Below, one piece after another: positions 35,703 to 46,450 of a DNA stretch of 64,000 nucleotides (positions are counted from its first letter, which is position 1; each line of letters starts with the position of its first letter). A model generated the notes under the pieces. The model worked only from the letters and a program-made list of their open reading frames with translations, was not told where the DNA came from and made no database searches. The translations under genes were made by a program, and so were the position numbers. This stretch comes from Panorpa germanica. Lineage: Eukaryota; Arthropoda; Insecta; Mecoptera; Panorpidae. The stretch lies in assembly GCA_963678705.1 (NCBI GenBank), contig OY783208.1:3100001-3164000 (forward strand), written 5' to 3'.

Positions 35703-36358
35703 CAGTGGCGTAGCTAGGTAACCAAAGGCCCCGGTGCAAAAAGAAACTGGGGCCCTAACTGGAGCGAAACATTTTACGAATCACTTTTAAAAGTGAACAT
35801 AATGTGAAGATAACAATAATTAATAATAAAATCCAGTAAATGTACAGGAATACTCTTTTAAAAGTAATTCGTAAAATGTTTCACTCAGTAAATCAGATCT
35901 GTTCGATCACGATCATTGTTCGCAAGACTCAGGAATAGGGGCCCTGGTTATTACTGCATACCTCACAACAATGCTTAGCTGGTCTACCTTCGATAAATCT
36001 AAATCTAAACTGTTCTTTTTATAAAATGAAACAAAAACTGTGATTTCTCATAAGCCTCAATGTTAATTCAAAGTTCAATATCTTTTTACTGGTTCTCTGC
36101 AGTTTTCCTAAAATTTAACGAGATCATTGTCTTATTATAATCTACTAATTTGCTAAATTTTAGAAAATATTAAACGGTAACTCTCTGACCGACAGTAATA
36201 CCTTAAAGTCGTGTTGCATTCTATTTTATTAACATTCCAAAGGTGGGAGAATTTTTAGCTAGTACAATACGAGGTTTGCTGGTCAGGGTCCGAGGGCCCC
36301 CTGAGCTTGAGAGCCCCGGTGCCCAGCACCGACTGGTCCATACCTAGCTACGCCAGTG
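35703..36358. mobile_element. hAT-type MITE with perfect 8-bp target duplication
   Basis: Terminal inverted repeats CAGTGGCGTAGCTAGGTA (left) and TACCTAGCTACGCCAGTG (right) differ at one base. They are flanked by CTTTTGTA at 35695-35702 and 36359-36366. The length is 656 bp with no transposase. An 8-bp duplication and the CAGTGGCGTAGC terminus identify the hAT superfamily. Relatives start at 55497 and 63676. Confidence 0.92.
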
Positions 36359-36366
36359 CTTTTGTA

Positions 36367-36938
36367 CTTCTTTATTGTAATGAATTTTTTTACCTCTTTA
36401 ATTATTCAAAGAACTATTTCAATCGTTAATAACTTCTATAATATTGCGAATTGAATCAAAATAATTGGATATTTGAGGTTTTGAGCCAACTTTATCAATA
36501 TACGGTGCAGTTTTATAGAAATTGAGTTTTGGTTCAAATAAATATTAAGTGTACAATGATCTCAATGGGCCCTTATTGTGTCCTTATTTTTTAGTGGTCG
36601 ATTTTTCAATTGTTGATTGAAATTGATGTTAATAAATGTGTATTGGCGTGTCTATTATATTAAATATCTAAATATTGACGGAGACATAGCAATTAAAAGT
36701 TTGAATTGTAGTTTTAGCGCTAGAAATGGTCGGCCATATTTGTATGACGTGAAATTCATTTTAACGTCAGTTATTTGTTGAGTAGGTCAGTGCTGTGGTA
36801 ATGTTTTGTAGCTGTTGGTAGTCAAATAATCAAGTCAAATCAAAGAATAATAAGTTTTTATTTTATTTAACCCTGCTAAGGCAGACATAATATTGAAATT
36901 TGATTGTTCCCTGAAATAGCTGTAAATAATATTTGATA
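36367..36938 (+). repeat. Dispersed repeat copy X2
   Basis: The same family as 32078, here with its 5' part (CCTTATTTTTTAGTGGTCGA) and core up to ATATTTGATA, where Helitron 3 is inserted. The uninterrupted version at about 32350-32380 shows the empty site. Confidence 0.65.
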
Positions 36939-39900
36939 TCTACTATATAAAAATAAGTCGGGTTTTCCTTCCTGACGTTATAACTCTAGAACGCACGAAC
37001 CGATTTCCACGGTTTTGCATTCGTTGGAAAGGTCTCGGGCTCCGTGAGGTTTATAGCAAAGAAAATTCAGGAATTCAGGAAAAATTTCAACAGAAAAGCG
37101 GGAAAATCTTTTTTCACATACAGCGCCTACTCTGATACATAGCATATATACAAACCAATATTTTAAGTAGACCGGTGTTTTAAGTAGTAGGCGCCGGTGC
37201 GTGATACATTGTTTGACAGCTACTCATTATTCTCTGCTCAGTTAATTAATTTCATGTGACAAACCGGTATTGTGTTCATTGTGAAATTGTGAAAAAAAAG
37301 TTAAAAAAATAAGTTATTCATTTCCTAACATTTAAATTGGAAACCATCAAATCAATCACGTGTATTGTGCAAATTTTTATTCAATTTCAACAGCAGGCAT
37401 TTGTCTTTAAGGTGGTAAGTTGAACTGTGTAAATTATGTGGATCGTGCATTTAAGGTTACATTCACCACTCTGTCCATAGTCCAAAATGCCTAGAGGACG
37501 ACGTGCGAACATCGGCCGCCGCGCAAGAAATGCAAGCCAGCAACAACTGTATTCACAGAACTTAAGCGAAGAAGGACAAAATATAATAACAGAAAATGCC
37601 CGATTGAGACAACGCGTGAGCACACGAAGATCATTGGCATCATACAATCGCTTGGCATTCCAATATGATCCCACTGCGAACTACAGTGATGATGGAAATT
37701 TAGATATTGGACGAACGACGACTATATGCCGATATTGCAATGCGTTAAAGTTCAAAAGAGTAACGGCTTGATTGTGCTGCGCAAGTGGAAAAGTCAAACT
37801 GGATCCATTACTTACACCACCACAGCCACTGAAACCATTGTTCGATGGAAGTGATCCCGATTCCAGCCATTTTCTTCAACACATCCTTGAATACAATAAC
37901 TGCTTTCGCATGATTTCCTTTGGAGCTAATATCATCCGAGAAGGCGGCTTCATGCCGACTTGCAAGGTAAAAGATACAACACAAATAACCAGTCACTCAC
38001 ACCAACACAATGAATTGCAACACATAACAACTACATATACACCACATACTACACCATCACACGATCAGAAGTTACACCGTATTCTTCAACAAATGATTGT
38101 TTGCAATTACAGATACAAGGACAAATATATCATTTGCATGGTTCAATGGTGCCAACACCAGATGAACCGCATCAATTTCTGCAAATATATTTCATTTCGT
38201 CGATGGTGGATCAGCTGAATGTGCGGTGCAATATACAGGGAACACAACAGTTAGAGACGAATTATTGAACAGTTGCAAGCATTTTTCACGCTAATAATGC
38301 TGTGGTTAATATGTTCAAAACAGCATTGGAACGAATGCCATCGGATACGCACAAATTTGTCATAAGAGCGGATTGTACCCCAACAGGTGAACATGTGCGA
38401 AGATTCAATGCATCCACCGTTAATGATGTTGCTGCAATTATTGTTGGCGATCCAACTAAATCGCGAGACATTGTCGTTTAGCGAAGAAGCAATATCATGC
38501 ATCGTGTAAACGAGTCACATCGTTTGTACGATGCGTTACAATATCCAATCATTTATTGGCAAGGGCAAGACGGATACGACATCACGTTGAAGATGGTCGA
38601 TCCAATTACACAATTGATACTCCAACATGCAATATTTCCCGATCCAGTGCAATGGGAAAATTGTTGATGCAATGCAACCTCATTGTTTGGGATGAGTGCA
38701 CAATGTCACATAAGAAATAACTTGAAGCACTTAACTTCACACTGAAGGATCTTCGGCGAAATAACAACATCTTTGGCGGCTTGATGATATTGTTGGCAGG
38801 CGATTTCAGGCAGACGTTGCCAGTAATTCCCCGTGGAACGCCTGCAGATGAATTGAATGCTTGCCTGAAGGCGATCCTTTATGGAATAACGTAAAAACAT
38901 TATCGCTAACCACTAATATGAGAGTTCAACTTCAAAACGATCAAAGTGCTGCACAATTTTCCAAACAATTGTTAGCTGTTGGAAATGGAAAAGTCCCAGT
39001 TGATGCGACATCTGGATTAATTACTCTTACAAACGACTTTTGCCGATTTGTAGACTCTCATTTAGCTCTTATTGAAAATGTTTTCCCAAACATTAGTGAG
39101 AATTATCATAATTATGCTTGGTTAAGTCAACGAGCAATTCTTGCCGCAAAGAATAATGATGTACACGCACTGAATTTCACCATTCAATCAAAAATTGCTG
39201 GCGATTTTGTGACATACAAATCCGTTGATTCCATAACAAATCCCGATGATGTAGTAAATTATCCAACGGAGTTTTTGAACTCTCTGGAGTTACCAGGATT
39301 TCCACCACATAACTTGCAACTCAAAGTTGGTACAGTTATTATGATATTGCGTAATTTGAATCCACCGCGACTTTGCAACGGTACTCGACTTTCGATAAAA
39401 ACACTTATGCCGAATTTTATTGAGGCAACCATTATTAACGGAAAGTACGCAGGTGAAAATGTATGTATTCCTCGAATACCAATGATTCCGACTGATCTTC
39501 CGTTTGACTTCAAACGATTGCAATTTCCAGTTCGCCTTGCGTTCGCAATGACAATTAACAAGTCGCAAGGCCAATCGCTTAGTGTTTGCGGGATAAATTT
39601 AGAAAATCATTGTTTTTCACATGGGCAGTTATACGTTGCGTGTTCACGAGTTGGGAAACCATCCGCTTTGTTTTTGTTAACGTCAGACCAAAAAACAAAA
39701 AATGTGGTTTACCAAAGAGCACTTCAATGAAACGGATAATTTGCGGACACGTATAACGCTTCGATTCAGTATTTACTTTGGATTCACTTTCATTTACTTA
39801 GAGAAGTTCAACTAAATAACACTAATCGAAATGAATTCATTACTGTTGTGAAATGAAATAAAATTTTTCCTTTTCAAATATAAAAAAAAAAAAAAAATTT

Positions 39901-39983
39901 TTCTTCATCTTTTAATCACCGAACGAAATGTTACATAAAACGAAGCCATCTGATGGCGAAACGGAGTTCGCCGGGTTTGCTAG
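36939..39983 (+). mobile_element. Helitron 3, deleted and decayed, both ends present
   Basis: The 5' end TCTACTATATAAAAATAAGT follows an A. The 3' end has the GGCGAA/TTCGCC hairpin (39955-39972), then CTAG at 39980-39983, followed by T. This is a different Helitron family from copies 1 and 2. Host sequence GATA|TTTT across the insertion matches the paralogous repeat at 32360-32385, confirming both boundaries. The internal gene is broken and lacks the Rep core. Confidence 0.92.
37487..39730 (+). pseudogene. Degenerate Helitron Rep/helicase
   Basis: The N-terminus (MPRGRRANIGRR) runs from 37487 to a TGA at 37769-37771, which replaces the glycine codon before LCCA of the intact protein. The frame then continues to an intron donor near 37968 (same site as in Helitron 2). 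Exon 2 starts near 38112 and has at least two stops. Near 38610-38630 the sequence jumps from the exon-2 end to just before helicase WDECT, deleting all of the HUH Rep domain and Walker A. A frameshift near 38870 precedes the open helicase C-terminus (38861-39730, with INKSQGQSL and CSRV). It cannot encode a transposase. Confidence 0.88.
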
Positions 39984-40530
39984 TTTTACATATAAAAATT
40001 TGTTCATTATTTGATCAACTTTTTTTCAAAATTTAGAATTTTTGTTTTCAATTTGTAAATTAGGTACCAAAGTTAGCCTATATATAAAATTTCAACTTTC
40101 TAGCACAATTTTTACTCTCGGTAAATACTGCCACCAAATAAAATTTTGAAATTTTTTTTATTAATAATATACTTAATTATTCTAGAATATGATCTTTCTC
40201 CAAAGTCCCCTACCGGGCCCCCGAATTTCTTCAACCTCTCTTTTTTCAATTTTTTAATTTTTGAATTTCTAATTTTTGAGAAATGTCAGCATTGAATACC
40301 TTAATACACATGCAAAATTTCAACTTTTATCTTTTACGAATTAAAAGTAATACAGCAAAACAGGGCTCACTTTATTTCCAGTTTTTCCAAAATTACGGGT
40401 TTCCAGGAAATTCAGGGAAAAATCCGAGGACGCCAAAAGTCTTAGAATTTTTTTCTCTACGAAATAGGCAATTTTCAAAAACATTGACTGAGCCGTTTTC
40501 GCGCTATCATATAAAATTCGATCCAAACAT
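39984..40530. repeat. Dispersed repeat, empty-site version of 22160-23480
   Basis: Matches the repeat disrupted by the LINE at 22441; here ATTTTCAAAAACATTGACTG is continuous (about 40470-40489). No gene. Confidence 0.6.
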
Positions 40531-40809
40531 ATAAACATATAAGAATATAAGTAAACAATAGCTTTGACGTTTAATTCTGCATCTCTTTTGCACTTCTCTT
40601 GTTTAACTTTGATGGCAAATGGTAGTGAGGAAGAAGGTGATTATTTCAATCGTTAATAACTTCTATAATTGGATATTTGAGATTATGACAAACAACTTTA
40701 TCAATATATATTAAGTACTGTTTGAGAAGCACTGGCAACACTATCGGCCAATATTTCGACGTAAATAGATAACTGTATTTGTGTCAACAGTTCACATTCA
40801 AACCGCATC

Positions 40810-41781
40810 ATGTTTTTGAAGTTGTATTTAATTTTATGTGCGATTTTCTCAACTGTTTTTCCACAAGAAGAGTATTGTGCTTTAACCATCAACGAAGCAA
40901 AAACCTTAACATGTAGTGGGTTCAGAGAATTCCCTAAGCAACGAATAGAAGAAGAAGACATCGAAGAATTCAACATCCAGTGTCAAAATGAACAAGATTT
41001 CAACAAAAATTTAACATCTCTTGAATACGTGTTCAAGAAATGTTGCAAGAGATTTAGGATCTTCAATTGTGATTTATTTTCCATAGAAAATAACACGTTT
41101 TACGGGTCAACGAGCTTGGAGGAGTTAACGGTGTTCGACAGTGGTCTTCAAATTCTTCAGAAACAGGCTTTTAATAAGGTAGATGGATTGAAATCAATAC
41201 TAATTCACAAAAACCAGATTAAACATATCCTGGAGGGTGATTTCGCGGGGTTGCAATCGTTGGAAACTTTATCTTTGTTTGATAATTTAATAGAAGATGT
41301 CGAAAACTTCGCTTTTGAAGATTTAAACTCTCTTATTCGCTTGGAACTGCAAGGCAATAAAATCAGTGAGTTGCGTGAGGATATATTCCACGGGTTGTAC
41401 AGTCTCCAAAGCTTAGATTTATCCAGGAACTCCCTAAAGGAAGTGCGCAGGGACGTGTTTCATCATCTAAAGGAGCTGAAGGATCTATGGTTGAAATATA
41501 ACAAGATAAAAACGATCGAAGGGAGTACTTTTACGCCAAATAAGAAGTTGAGGATGATAGATTTAAGTTTTAATAATATTGATAGTGTTGAGAGTGACAC
41601 CTTTCGTGAATTGTCTGAACTGAGTGACGTTTATTTGATGAGGAACCCACTGAACTATATTGCGGAAGATGCTTTTGTTAATGCCAACAGCAAGAAGTTG
41701 TGTCTCGCTTGGATTCATGGACTCAAACCGAGAACGATCGGCGGATGGGACAAATATTTCGGCGGATGTAAGTTCATTTAA
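40810..41781 (+). CDS. Secreted LRR protein G, intact
   Basis: Single exon, 323 aa. The ATG at 40810 starts a signal peptide (MFLKLYLILCAIFSTVFPQ). A cysteine-rich N-cap (including CC at about residues 78-79) is followed by about nine LRRs (LxxLxLxxNxI pattern) and a short C-terminal region with WIHGLKPRT and a late cysteine. There is no membrane helix or GPI-like tail, so it is probably extracellular. It is related to the broken gene F at 31049, with the same N-cap layout. AATAAA at 41880 lies about 100 bp past the stop. It could bind or assist membrane LRR receptors, as some insect secreted LRR proteins do, but nothing in the sequence shows this. Function unknown. Confidence 0.85.
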   Translation: MFLKLYLILCAIFSTVFPQEEYCALTINEAKTLTCSGFREFPKQRIEEEDIEEFNIQCQNEQDFNKNLTSLEYVFKKCCKRFRIFNCDLFSIENNTFYGSTSLEELTVFDSGLQILQKQAFNKVDGLKSILIHKNQIKHILEGDFAGLQSLETLSLFDNLIEDVENFAFEDLNSLIRLELQGNKISELREDIFHGLYSLQSLDLSRNSLKEVRRDVFHHLKELKDLWLKYNKIKTIEGSTFTPNKKLRMIDLSFNNIDSVESDTFRELSELSDVYLMRNPLNYIAEDAFVNANSKKLCLAWIHGLKPRTIGGWDKYFGGCKFI

Positions 41782-41785
41782 TGTT

Positions 41786-42135
41786 AAACGATACTTTGCC
41801 ATTTTTATTTGACTGGTAACATTTCTGAGGGTTTGTCATAAATTTTATACCCTTCTCAAACTTACGCTTAAGACTTAAAAATAAATAGAGTATTTAACAA
41901 TAGCAATATTCATTTTCAAAACTTATTTTTGTAGTTCCAACTCATTAAAAGTCAGTGGAAGAAAGCTTAAAATGTAGATACGTTATTCATCTAACTAATT
42001 GCAGCTTTAGATTTTGATTCGCGTTTATAGTTACTTACATAAAACGATTTAAACATAAAAAAAACATGGTTTTTTTGATAATATTTAACCTGCTGTATAG
42101 TATCGCCGTCAAAAATGGCCAAGTATCGTTTCACA
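41786..42135. other. 3' flank of gene G, no gene
   Basis: Holds the AATAAA at 41880 and then AT-rich sequence up to the poly(A) end of the minus-strand LINE. Nothing else is supported. Confidence 0.45.
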
Positions 42136-42205
42136 TTTTTTTTTTATTGATATTCATTTATTTCTTAATATTACAACTACAAAACAAGGATCTTAGTAAA
42201 ACATT

Positions 42206-42823
42206 TTATAGTAGGAGTATTCTACAGTGAGGGCTATCTTCAGAAACATAAACTCTATCAATTCTTGATGCTATGTTCATTCCCCTAAAGTAAGTGAAGC
42301 CCTGTTGAGTTTTATTCTTGAGGATCCAAATATCAGATAGAATTCGTTCAGTTATTAACCTATTTAATCCAGAACAGAAGTTTAGATTCCCAAGTTGGTC
42401 TCTCTGGTTCAGCACACAGTTAAAATCGCCAGCAATGATTAGAGGTAGTCTAAAGTTAATATGTTTGACAATAGTTTCATTAGCAAGCTTTATGCGTTGT
42501 TGTCTATATTTGGATCCTGAGAAATTATATATATTTACTAATCTATGACCTTCAACAGTTATCGATAGGATACGTCCATCTTCTTCACATATGCAATCTG
42601 TAGCTTCTATTCCAGGCCTTAACAAAATTGCAGTTCCTCTATTATTTATGCCAATGTTCGAGATATAGGAATAATGTTTGAAGATACTTAAATTTTCTAT
42701 ATTAACTTCTTGTAATAAAATTATGTCCAAATCGTGGTCTATAATAAATTGTTTCAGCATAATTTTAGATGTTACAGATGATAATCCATTGATATTAAAT
42801 GTTGCAAATGTTCTTAGTACCAT
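42206..42823 (-). pseudogene. LINE ORF2 apurinic-type endonuclease, truncated
   Basis: 205 residues from ATG 42823. The endonuclease/exonuclease/phosphatase fold motifs are visible: FNINGL near the start, LLQEVN (catalytic Glu), GDFNCVLNQRD and SRIDRVYVS. The final SDH motif is absent; the frame ends in unrelated residues just after the expected place. This enzyme normally nicks the target to prime reverse transcription. The deletion leaves it without a reverse transcriptase. Confidence 0.8.
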
Positions 42824-42948
42824 ATTAATAAGATATTGAATAAATTAAGGTTATTCAATTGTTTTATCTTTTACATCCATTGCTTTTCCTGTCACTTTTT
42901 TTTGTTTCTTTGGTCTTTTGTTATTTTTCTTATCTTTTTTTTCCAATC

Positions 42949-43887
42949 CTATATCCATTTTGGATGCAGCGGAATTATCTGAGCAATCTTCAATTTCAGA
43001 ATTTGCCAAAGTTCTTCATTTGACGATGATTCTACAATTTTTCTCTTAATTTCTTTGTGTGCTGTAGGAATTTTGGACAAATTATCATTATTATTTACAA
43101 TCGCAATAGTATCATCATTAATAGCTGTTGAAATGATTTTTGTTTCATTTTGCGTATTCTTTGGCATTAAGGGTGGAAAAATTGAATTATTGACAAAACT
43201 TAATTCTTCATTTTTTGATTCAGTTGGAACAACACAATCAGTTACCGCTTTGTCATTCATTGTATTCCCCGCAATGGCTGCATAGCTGCGTGCGAAACCA
43301 TTTGAATTTATTCTGTTGCTAATTTTAGTAGGGCAATCTTGTCCTAAATGGTCTTCTTTATCACAAAACCTACAAGTTTTCTTTTGGGTAGCATAGCTAA
43401 CCCAAACCTTTCTGCCAATCATTGGTATGTACGACGGGATTTCTTTCTTTAAAATCAGCTTTATTGCTCTTGTTCCGTTATAAACTGGAAAAGGCATATC
43501 TCTACCCCATGTTTCCTTTTTGATGCTAATAACTGTACCATATCCTTGTAGTGCGTGTTGTATCGTTATATCTTGAATTTCATATTCTATATTGTGCATT
43601 CTTACAATTGTGAATTTATCGGCTCTTTCTATATACACATTATAATTATTGTCATCCGTACCTTTGTAAATTATTTTCCCATTTGTCATTTCAATAATGT
43701 TATCAATTAATAAATGTTCTGCAATTTTCACAATCATCTTGTTTCCATTCACTTGAATTGCCATCACATCTTCCACTGATAATTTTAAATCGTTTTTTAA
43801 AAATAAGTGTAATTCGGTAAACGTCATTCTATAAATCACTTCGACGAAGTCTAGACTTAAGGTGTTTTTCCTATTATTATTTTCCAT
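42949..43887 (-). CDS. LINE ORF1 gag-like nucleic-acid-binding protein
   Basis: An intact 312-aa frame from ATG 43887. Its N-terminal part (about 1-160) is a conserved-looking domain; a CX2CX4HX4C zinc knuckle (CRFCDKEDHLGQDC) follows at about residues 171-184, then a low-complexity acidic and asparagine-rich C-terminus. ORF1 proteins of this kind bind LINE RNA. It sits 125 bp before ORF2 on the same strand. The reading frame is undamaged although ORF2 is deleted. Confidence 0.82.
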   Translation of the reverse strand: MENNNRKNTLSLDFVEVIYRMTFTELHLFLKNDLKLSVEDVMAIQVNGNKMIVKIAEHLLIDNIIEMTNGKIIYKGTDDNNYNVYIERADKFTIVRMHNIEYEIQDITIQHALQGYGTVISIKKETWGRDMPFPVYNGTRAIKLILKKEIPSYIPMIGRKVWVSYATQKKTCRFCDKEDHLGQDCPTKISNRINSNGFARSYAAIAGNTMNDKAVTDCVVPTESKNEELSFVNNSIFPPLMPKNTQNETKIISTAINDDTIAIVNNNDNLSKIPTAHKEIKRKIVESSSNEELWQILKLKIAQIIPLHPKWI

Positions 43888-43900
43888 TTTTTTTAATCAA

Positions 43901-44639
43901 ATCAAATTCTTACACCTATTTATTAATTTATGATAATTTATTTAAATTATTTAAATAATTTTTAAATACATTTATTTTTAAATGCGCGGAAAGGATGACA
44001 CATTAAGATATAATAAATATTAAATATGTAAAGAAATTATGTTTCTTTAGTTGGTACAAAGCTCGTCTGACGGTAAAACAGTGACCGTTCAGTGAAAACA
44101 TAAACTGACGTTTTTAGTTATATTTATATATAGTTTATTTATATTTATACATATTTACATTATGCTACATTAATATAATGTCATATTTAAAAACTGTCAC
44201 TTTCGACGCATGCGCATAGAGAACAAATAGGAACTTTCAGTTCCAGCATTCTCTCTCCATATATATATATATATATGCTTTAATGTTTTTACCAAATCTA
44301 AATATGCCCCTGGATTATATGCAACAACTTAAGCAGTTTTAATATTAATAAAATCTTTTGTATTTGCCGTGCAAATAATTTTAGTGTTTCATAATCTTTG
44401 TATAGATTAGTATAAAGTTATAAATATTTAAGAGTATGCGAAGATAAAGATGGTTTAATTAATTAATTTAAATATTTCTTTCAGTAACAACTTACCGATG
44501 CAGTAGAACACTACCAGCTGCGTAGAAGATGTCTTTAGAGAATTGGTTTGCGTCCTCGATATTTGAAGATTAAACAAATGTGAAATTTATATTGTATCAA
44601 CACTTCGATATTTCTAAAAAATATGTTTATTGGAATACT
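43901..44639. other. AT-rich intergenic with an AT microsatellite
   Basis: No gene. An (AT)n tract lies at about 44257-44276. Confidence 0.45.
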
Positions 44640-45540
44640 GGAATTGAGATGAAAGTGAAATTACCTTCATATGAAATTTTTAATATAATCAAAAAATTAA
44701 ACTTCAATTTGAGAAACCAAGATTTCATTGACAAAAGTCAGTTAAAAGGAAGAGATTATTATATGTTACATCCAAATTTAAGTAAGAAAAGATGGTTTAG
44801 AAATGAGCCCCGCAAAATTATATCAACTATAATCAGCATCAGTAGTAATCATTGTAAAACTCACCTGTCCAGCTCACCTGTACAAAATTAATATTAAATC
44901 CGACGATAGATGTCAATGTGGTGAAGAAGGAACTTTGGATCATATTATATTTGAATGCATAAACCCAGTAAACATTTTGGAGTAAATTCTACTTAATTTT
45001 TATTACGTATCATGAATTTTTTGTCTGGAACGTGTTCGTTTTCTATTCAGTCGTTCAAAGGAAAGGTCCTTTTTATGAGCTACAGACATTGCAACGACGG
45101 TTCACTGCTGAATTAAAAGCGGAGTAGGTTTATGATTTATGACCGGATAATAAAAATATACCCATGTGGGAAAGAAACAGAAATACTTAATGAATGATGT
45201 TGGAAAAAGAAAGAATATTATTATGAAAAACTAACACAAAATCTGTGACAGGTAGAGAACTTGTAAAGCGTTAGAATAGAATTGTACGAGTGACTCGAAC
45301 TTCACCAAATAGGACACTTCACCAAATTGTTTACTGGGAATTATAGTTTAGAAAGATCTAAATTCAATAGTAAAATATTAGATGTAATTAAAACTTTTTC
45401 TGTTAATACTAAATTTTTGTTAAGTGATTCAAAATTAATTAGTGAATTATTTAAATATTTAAAAATTTGTAAAATTGAATTATAAATTAAAAGAGATGTA
45501 TAAAAAATGTTTGATGGTGGCTATGACGAAAGAAAGTCAA
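44640..45540 (+). mobile_element. LINE 3' fragment interrupted by a MITE
   Basis: Encodes (44643-44891) the stretch after RNase H also found at 32994-33230 on the other strand. Next comes the zinc-like CQCGEEGTLDHIIFEC segment (44900-44960). The sequence breaks at 44964 and resumes at 45339 with TTATAGTTTAGAAA, continuing to TGTTTGATGGTGGC. The copy at 32661-34095 gives the uninterrupted order. Confidence 0.8.
44964..45338. mobile_element. 375-bp MITE inside the LINE fragment
   Basis: Perfect 11-bp terminal inverted repeats CCCAGTAAACA and TGTTTACTGGG. Comparison with the uninterrupted LINE (GCATAAATTATAG) fixes both ends and suggests a 2-bp AA duplication. No coding capacity. The superfamily is uncertain. 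Confidence 0.82.
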
Positions 45541-46104
45541 GACAGTTAGTTTAACTGGCTGATAAGTTCGTCAATTTTGTAACACATAAATATTAAACTT
45601 CCAAATCGGAGTTTGAACTACTATAATATTGCAATTAGGTGTTTTATGTATTTATATTAATTTTTTTTGTATTTTTGTAATAAATATTGAAAATTTCTTT
45701 CGTTGAGTTTATTACATACCTAGTTACATAAGTTCTGCATATGACGTAATGGAAGAAATGTGTAATGTAGGGTCTTTTTCTTTACTCGTAACAATCATAT
45801 ATCTCATACATCACACGACGATTTAATTTTTTCTCAGATTGTTAATAATGCGACTTATTAACAAATAATTGAATATTTGTGATTCTTATAGTCAATTTTA
45901 TCAATATGTAGAAATTAAGACCTTTTATTACTAAAAGTTTCATTGTTTGAAGTGTTGCATATCAATTAGGTGCATCGGATTATATAGTTAAGATTTAAAC
46001 CAACCAAGAACTTATAAAAAATTGGTTTGTGTCCTATGTCTTAATTTCTATAAAAGTGTTCTACATATTGATAAAGTTGGTTACTAGAACCTCAAATCTT
46101 TATA
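45541..46104. other. Intergenic with possible mariner terminus
   Basis: GGCTGATAAGTTCGTCAA at about 45559-45576 resembles the inner end of a mariner inverted repeat, but no partner or transposase was found. About 46020-46100 is a dispersed-repeat piece. No gene. Confidence 0.35.
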
Positions 46105-46450
46105 TATTAAATATTATTTACAGCTATTTCAAGGAATAATAAAATTTCAATATTACGTCTTCCGTAACAGGGTTAAATAAAATAAAAACTTATTATTCTT
46201 TGCCTACTAGATACACAGGACTACCAACAGCTACAAAACATTACCACAGCACTGACCTATCCCACTACATGTTACGTCATAAATATGGCCGATATCTCTA
46301 AAGCTAAAACTACAATTCAAATTTTTAATTGCTATATCTCCGTCAACATTTAGATATTTAATAAAATAGACACGCCAATATACATTTATTAACATCAATT
46401 GAAAAAATCGACCACTAAAAAATGAGAACACAAGCCTATTAAAGAGTTTA
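46105..46450 (-). repeat. Dispersed repeat copy X3 (reverse)
   Basis: Reverse-oriented copy of the family at 32078 and 36555, including the TATCTCCGTCAACATTTAGA core. Confidence 0.65.

Larger units (their letters stand above)
42136..43900 (-). mobile_element. Internally deleted LINE with ORF1 and endonuclease only
   Basis: On the minus strand the order is ORF1 (43887-42949), start of ORF2 (from 42823), short 3' UTR, and a poly(A) seen as ten T at 42136-42145. The reverse transcriptase and RNase H are missing, although both the 5' ORF and the poly(A) end are kept, so the loss is internal rather than 5' truncation. No target duplication was identified. Confidence 0.75.

Noticed and set aside
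42318-42548. Plus-strand ORF opposite the LINE endonuclease
   Set aside because: Antisense shadow of ORF2.
44257-44276. AT-dinucleotide tract as a promoter
   Set aside because: A plain microsatellite with no gene start nearby.
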